Source: an uncultured Saprospiraceae bacterium
GTDB taxonomy: Bacteria > Bacteroidota > Bacteroidia > Chitinophagales > Saprospiraceae
Direction of reading: 5' to 3'
Assembly: GCA_937923465.1 (NCBI GenBank)
Contig: CALDUB010000394.1
Span: 1-48,379, forward strand
Length of the DNA stretch: 48,379 nucleotides
Both the position numbers and the translations under genes were made by a program. This document shows, piece after piece, positions 43,566 to 48,379 of the stretch (position 1 is its first letter; the number at the start of each line of letters is the position of its first letter). The notes below the pieces were generated by a model, which did no database searches, had not been told where the DNA came from, and saw only the letters and a list, made by a program, of their open reading frames with translations.

Positions 43566-46500
43566 TTATTGAGCGTAGTTTACTTTAACGAATTTAGGTT
43601 CGTTGCCCTCTGTTTCGAGTAAAATGAAGTATAAACCGCTGGTCACATTTCCTCTTGGTCTCCAATATGTATTGTGTGTACCACTTGATTTCACTGAGTC
43701 CGTTAAGACTGTTACTAATTGTCCACGTCCGTCTAGTACCGAAATACGTACTTCCGTAGGAACATTCAATTCGTAACTAACCTTAGTTTGGTAACCAAAT
43801 GGATTTGGTGCAGTACTAATGCCTGTTAAGCGTACTTCTCCATTATTTTCATCAAGAGTATTATCACTTAGTTCTGTACGTTCTGATGCTGTTACGGCAT
43901 CACCGCTAGAAGTCGGTGCAACTGGGTCTACACATGCTCCAAGTGGGTCTTCTATATCTATTGTTACTATACAACTTACAAAATTGACTTGTGTTCCGTC
44001 TACAATAATTACTGAAATATTTGTATTGTTATCCAAGTCACTACAAGTAAATGTACGACTACCTCCTATGAGGTAAATTACAGTTGGATTGAAACAGTTA
44101 TCTGTAACTGTGCCAAATGTAGATGCATCAACAGTCACAGAACCAGTGTTATCCAAGTCGACTATTATTGTACTTTCACAAAAATCTGGTGTAGGAACGT
44201 TATCATCAACAATAGTGACCATTGCGGTACAAGTCGAACTAGCATTTCCTGCTGCATCAGTAGCCGTTAAAGTAACTGTATGGTCGCCAATATCTGCACA
44301 ACTAAAATTTGTAATATCAAGACTCATCACTAAACCACTACAGTTATCCGAAGAACCATTATCGATATCTTCGGGTGTAATAGTTAAGTTACCGTCATCA
44401 CCTAAGCTCAAGGTCACATCTTGACAAGTTGCAGTAGCTGGTGTTGTGTCTATAACGTCTACAGATACAACGCAGAATGAGATATTATTTGAATCATCGA
44501 CAACTAATACATTCATATTAGTAGTCATTACAGTTTGCGTACAATTGAAAGATGTATTTCCAAAGAAGTAAATATCTAATGAACCACAATTATCTGATAC
44601 ATTTCCGAGAGCTACTGCTTCTAACTCAACATTACCTGTTTCGTCCAATTCTAATGTAACTGTCGTTCCACAAAAGTCTGGCGTAGGTATAGAGTCATCA
44701 ACAATATCAACTGAAGCAGTACAAGTTTCAATATTACCCGCAGCATCTGTCGCTGTCAGTGTTACTGTTTGTGCTCCAATATTAGCACATGTAAAGTCTG
44801 TCTGACTTAATGATAAAGTAAGTCCGCTGCAATTATCCGTAGAACCGCTACCAATATCATTTGCCGTGATACTCGCATTTCCATCGTCATCCAAAGAAAC
44901 TGTTAAGTCTTGACACAAGACAACTGGAGCAAGTATGTCTACAACACTGATATTCACATCACATGAACCAACACCATTACCATTGATATAAGTAACTTCC
45001 GAAGTTATGATATTGCCAATGTCGCTACAGTCAAGAGCTTCACCATTGACAAAGACTAACACATCTCCACAGTTATCTGTTACCGTACCTATAATCGACG
45101 ATGTAAAAAAAGCATTACCGCTTTCAGTCAAAGGTATTGTGTAAGTCGTTCCACAGAATTCGGGCGTACCCGCTAATGGGTTTTCTACCGTGACAGTAGC
45201 ACTACAATTAGCTTGATTTCCAGAGCCGTCAGTAACAATCAATGTTACTGCATTAACCCCTAAATCATCGCAATCAAAAGTAGTTTGTGAAGCGGAGTAA
45301 GTTGCAATACCACAATCATCAGAAGAGCTGTTGTCTAAATCAGTACCTTCAATTGTTATTGAACCGTTTTCGTCTAAAGAAACCGTGATATTCTGACAAT
45401 CTGCAATTGGATTAGTCGTATCCGTTCCTGTTACGTCAATCGTTTGAGTAATTGAACATCCATTAGCATCTGTTACATCAACCGTGTAAGTACCAGCCGT
45501 TAAATCTGTAATTGTTGCTGTCGTTTCAGTAGAACCTATCCAGCTGTAGCTGTATGGTTCGGTACCACCTGTTACCGTTACACTAACTTCTCCGTCTGGA
45601 GAGTCAGGACAAGTAGTAAATACCGCTGCGATAGAAGCTGCAAAAACATCTGGAACAATGACGTCAACCTTACAGGAACTTGCATTTCCTGCATCATCAG
45701 TTGCGACATAAGTTATAAGTGTCGCTTCCGTAACTACATCTCCAATATTTGGTGATTGAGTAATAACTGAACTTGTAGTACAATTATCCGTTGCCGTTAC
45801 TATTGCTGACAAGTCAGGAATAGTATAACCACAGCTACCGTCTCCTGCCGCTGCTATCTCCACTACAGGACAAGTCAATTCTGGCTTCTCTGTATCTAAA
45901 ACTGTAATTGAGAAGTTACATGTAGCTACATTACCAGCTGCATCTGTTACAGTGTAACCAACTGCGGTTGTTCCTGTAGGGAATACATCACCTGGTGTAT
46001 GAGATGCTACTATTTCAGTATCAGGACAATTATCAGAAACAATTGGTACAGTCCAAAATGCGTGTGCTTCACAAGAACCTGCATCTGTATTCAAGACCAT
46101 ATCCATTGGACATTCAGAAAGAGTTGGAACAATGTCGTCTTCAACTGTTACATTGAAAGTACAGATTATCTCGTTTCCGATATCGTCTGTAGCCGTGTAA
46201 GTAATCGCGGTTGTTCCGCCGGGGAATGTACCGAATGCTGTCGTCTCTACTATGATAATAGAAACTCCTTCAGAGTCAGCAACTGTACTTACAGAACAAT
46301 TGTCTGTAGCTGTTGGGATAGTCCAAGTTGCAGAACCAGAACATCCTGTTGATAAAGCAACTGCATTAATGTCAGACGGACAAGCATCAAAAACTGGTGC
46401 TTCGTTGTCTTCAATTGTTACATTGAATGTACAGCTAACTGCATTTCCAGATGCATCCGTTACAGAGTAAGTCACGTCTGTAGAACCAATTGGGAAAGTA

Positions 46501-48379
46501 GAACCACTTGCCAATCCATTTATCAATTCGGTAACTGGATTTGGACAGTTATCTGTTCCGAGTGGTGTTGCGTAATTTACAACTGCGTCACAAGAACCTA
46601 CATCTGTATCTTGTACGATGTCTGCAGGACAAGTTATTACTGGTGCCTGTGCATCTGATACTGTTACATCAAAACTACAAGCTGCACTATTACCTGCTTC
46701 ATCTATAGAGGAATAAGTCACAGTTGTTGTTCCTATTGCAAAAAATTCACCTGAGTTATGTGTACTTGTAAAAGTCTGACTACAATTATCTGTAGCTGTT
46801 GGTGCTGTCCAATTAACGACTGCGCCACATACATCTGCATCATTATCTTGTGCGATATTCGCAGGGCAATTTGCGATAACTGGTAATTCTGTATCACTGA
46901 TAACTACATTGAATGCGCATGTTGCAACATTACCTGCTGCATCTGTTATTGTGTATCCAACTTCGGTAGTACCCACTGGGAATACATCACCTGAATTATG
47001 TGTACTTGTCACAACACTTTCTGGGCAATTGTCAGAAGAGACAATATCAGCCCAAGTAACTGCTGCGCCACACACACCTGTAGTGTTGTTTGCTGCAATA
47101 TCCGAAGGACACGCGATAACTGGCAATTCTGTATCTTCAACAGTTACATCAAAAGCACATTCTGAACTGTTTCCTGCTGCATCGACTGCTGTATACGTTA
47201 CAGTTGTTGTTCCAACTGCGAATATATCACCTGAGTCATGTGTATTTGTCATTGTTACAGAGCAATTATCGGTAGCACTTGGTGCCGTCCATGTAATCGC
47301 TGCTTCACAAACACCTACGGTGTTCGCTTGTGTAATATCATCTGGACATCCTGCAAAAACTGGTACTTCATTGTCTTCAATTGTTACACTGAATGTACAA
47401 CTAATTGCATTTCCTGCGGCATCTGTTACAGAGTAAGTTACATCTGTAGAACCAATTGGAAAAGTCTCCCCACTTGCCAATCCTGCTACTAATTCTGTAA
47501 CTAGATTTGGACAGTTGTCTGCTCCTAATGGTGCTGTGTAATTTACGACTGCATCACATGAACCTGCATCTGTATCTTGTACGATATCATCAATACAAGT
47601 GATTGTTGGCGCTTGTACGTCTGATACAGTTACATCAAAACTACAAGTTGCACTATTACCTGCGTCATCTGTAGATGTATAAGTTACCGTTGTTGTTCCG
47701 ACTACGAAAGTATCACCCGAATTGTGTGTACTTGTCAAAGTCTGTGTACAATTATCAGTAGCTATTGGTGCTGTCCACGTTACTGCGGCATCACAAGCAT
47801 CTACATCGTTGTCCTGTGCAATATTTGCTGGACATCCTGCGATAACGGGCAATTCTGTATCACTGATAACTATATTAAATGTACATGAAGCAGCATTTCC
47901 TGCGGCATCAGTAATTGTATAACCAACTTCCGTAGTACCCACTGGGAATACATCACCTGAATTATGTGTACTTGTCACAACACTTTCTGGACAATTGTCA
48001 GAAAAGACAATATCAGTCCAAGTAACTGCTGCACCACACATACCTGTAGTGTTGTTTGCGGCAATATCCGAAGGACATGCGATAACTGGTGCTTCTATAT
48101 CTTCAATGATTACATTGAATGCACATGTTGCCATGTTTCCTGCTGCATCAGTAACAGTGTATGTTACCTCTGTAGAACCTACAGGGAATACATCACCTGG
48201 ATTATGAGAACTACCCATTGAAGTTGTACAATTATCAGAAACTATTGGTGGTGTCCAAGTAGCTACTGCTTCACAAGCACCTTCATCATTTTCATGAGTA
48301 ATGTCTGAAGGACAAGTGTCAAAAACAGGAACCATATTGTCTTCTACAGTAATCGAAGAAGTACAAGTACTAGAGTTGC
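43566..48379 (-). CDS. Giant HYR-repeat secreted protein with SprB-like repeat and T9SS sorting domain (5' end outside window)
   Basis: The frame stays open to the right edge: upstream of the ATG at 48335 it reads NSSTCTSSITVEDN, which is the end of a preceding HYR repeat. That ATG is therefore not the real start and the N-terminus is missing. About 1603 residues are visible. Eleven HYR domains are clear (each with a start like PVIACPSDIAANN and an end like VTYTVTDAAGN). An SprB-type repeat follows (GGTEPYSYSW), then alternating blocks of two related types (CQDLTVSLDDDGN and DFCGTTVTLELDETGN). The last 85 residues are a T9SS sorting domain (STAPNPFGYQTKVSYEL, then SGLYFILLETEGN). HYR domains are thought to mediate adhesion. 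Two near-identical blocks of four HYR domains show a recent internal duplication of 966 bp. Confidence 0.95.
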   Translation of the reverse strand, partial: NSSTCTSSITVEDNMVPVFDTCPSDITHENDEGACEAVATWTPPIVSDNCTTSMGSSHNPGDVFPVGSTEVTYTVTDAAGNMATCAFNVIIEDIEAPVIACPSDIAANNTTGMCGAAVTWTDIVFSDNCPESVVTSTHNSGDVFPVGTTEVGYTITDAAGNAASCTFNIVISDTELPVIAGCPANIAQDNDVDACDAAVTWTAPIATDNCTQTLTSTHNSGDTFVVGTTTVTYTSTDDAGNSATCSFDVTVSDVQAPTITCIDDIVQDTDAGSCDAVVNYTAPLGADNCPNLVTELVAGLASGETFPIGSTDVTYSVTDAAGNAISCTFSVTIEDNEVPVFAGCPDDITQANTVGVCEAAITWTAPSATDNCSVTMTNTHDSGDIFAVGTTTVTYTAVDAAGNSSECAFDVTVEDTELPVIACPSDIAANNTTGVCGAAVTWADIVSSDNCPESVVTSTHNSGDVFPVGTTEVGYTITDAAGNVATCAFNVVISDTELPVIANCPANIAQDNDADVCGAVVNWTAPTATDNCSQTFTSTHNSGEFFAIGTTTVTYSSIDEAGNSAACSFDVTVSDAQAPVITCPADIVQDTDVGSCDAVVNYATPLGTDNCPNPVTELINGLASGSTFPIGSTDVTYSVTDASGNAVSCTFNVTIEDNEAPVFDACPSDINAVALSTGCSGSATWTIPTATDNCSVSTVADSEGVSIIIVETTAFGTFPGGTTAITYTATDDIGNEIICTFNVTVEDDIVPTLSECPMDMVLNTDAGSCEAHAFWTVPIVSDNCPDTEIVASHTPGDVFPTGTTAVGYTVTDAAGNVATCNFSITVLDTEKPELTCPVVEIAAAGDGSCGYTIPDLSAIVTATDNCTTSSVITQSPNIGDVVTEATLITYVATDDAGNASSCKVDVIVPDVFAASIAAVFTTCPDSPDGEVSVTVTGGTEPYSYSWIGSTETTATITDLTAGTYTVDVTDANGCSITQTIDVTGTDTTNPIADCQNITVSLDENGSITIEGTDLDNSSSDDCGIATYSASQTTFDCDDLGVNAVTLIVTDGSGNQANCSATVTVENPLAGTPEFCGTTYTIPLTESGNAFFTSSIIGTVTDNCGDVLVFVNGEALDCSDIGNIITSEVTYINGNGVGSCDVNISVVDILAPVVLCQDLTVSLDDDGNASITANDIGSGSTDNCSGLTLSLSQTDFTCANIGAQTVTLTATDAAGNIETCTASVDIVDDSIPTPDFCGTTVTLELDETGNVELEAVALGNVSDNCGSLDIYFFGNTSFNCTQTVMTTNMNVLVVDDSNNISFCVVSVDVIDTTPATATCQDVTLSLGDDGNLTITPEDIDNGSSDNCSGLVMSLDITNFSCADIGDHTVTLTATDAAGNASSTCTAMVTIVDDNVPTPDFCESTIIVDLDNTGSVTVDASTFGTVTDNCFNPTVIYLIGGSRTFTCSDLDNNTNISVIIVDGTQVNFVSCIVTIDIEDPLGACVDPVAPTSSGDAVTASERTELSDNTLDENNGEVRLTGISTAPNPFGYQTKVSYELNVPTEVRISVLDGRGQLVTVLTDSVKSSGTHNTYWRPRGNVTSGLYFILLETEGNEPKFVKVNYAQ

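Noticed and set aside
48200-48335. ATG at 48335 as the start of the giant HYR protein
   Set aside because: The frame remains open to the right edge and encodes a typical end of a preceding HYR domain, so the true start is outside the window.
43566-48379. Tandem DNA repeats in the HYR gene as an insertion or mobile array
   Set aside because: The repeats are in frame and encode protein domains, so they are explained by domain duplication.

Overview
The window looks like chromosomal DNA of a member of the Bacteroidota, probably from the Saprospiria or a nearby lineage. The support is a set of promoters of the TAnnTTTG (-7) and TTG (-33) type, start codons without Shine-Dalgarno sequences, several very large secreted proteins with HYR, SprB-like, DUF11, PA14 and P-type domains, type IX secretion (T9SS) C-terminal sorting domains, and a Bacteroidota-like order of ribosomal genes. 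The phylum is well supported. The family is an inference.

Layout. Positions 1-14893 hold two giant surface or secreted proteins on the minus strand: the N-terminal 1555 residues of a DUF11 plus beta-helix protein that runs off the left edge, and a complete 3230-residue multidomain protein. A lone plus-strand secreted protein (15698-16369) follows and converges on the ribosomal block. Positions 16446-30806 are one minus-strand S10-spc cluster, read from right to left: rpsJ, rplC, rplD, rplW, rplB, rpsS, rplV, rpsC, rplP, rpmC, rpsQ, rplN, rplX, rplE, rpsN, rpsH, rplF, rplR, rpsE, rpmD, rplO, secY, map. A T9SS-secreted thioredoxin-like gene (31044-32507) sits between this cluster and the str genes rpsL, rpsG and fusA (36473 down to 33011). 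To the right of rpsL lie three plus-strand lipoprotein genes (a YHYH protein, a MORN/YwqK-like protein and a TlpA-like thiol-disulfide protein). After them comes a minus-strand group: an orphan 280-residue protein, two related small secreted proteins, and the C-terminal 1600 residues or so of a giant HYR-repeat protein that runs off the right edge.

How the parts work together. The central block supplies ribosomal proteins, the translocase channel SecY, methionine aminopeptidase and EF-G. The flanks are an accessory, extracytoplasmic gene set: giant adhesin-like proteins that would be exported by Sec and mostly T9SS, plus periplasmic or outer-membrane thioredoxin-fold lipoproteins.

The most unusual features are non-coding. 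The spacers inside the ribosomal cluster are long for such an operon, and many hold inverted repeats. Several of these are built from a heptad of the form TCTAANN and its complement, and the same element recurs near fusA and near a secreted-protein gene. A second family (core ttctccgtcaaatcgt) forms long hairpins just upstream of two secreted-protein genes. A roughly 400-bp nested palindrome with 9-nt GCGGAT repeats lies between two lipoprotein genes. I found no tRNA, rRNA, CRISPR array, transposase or phage gene.
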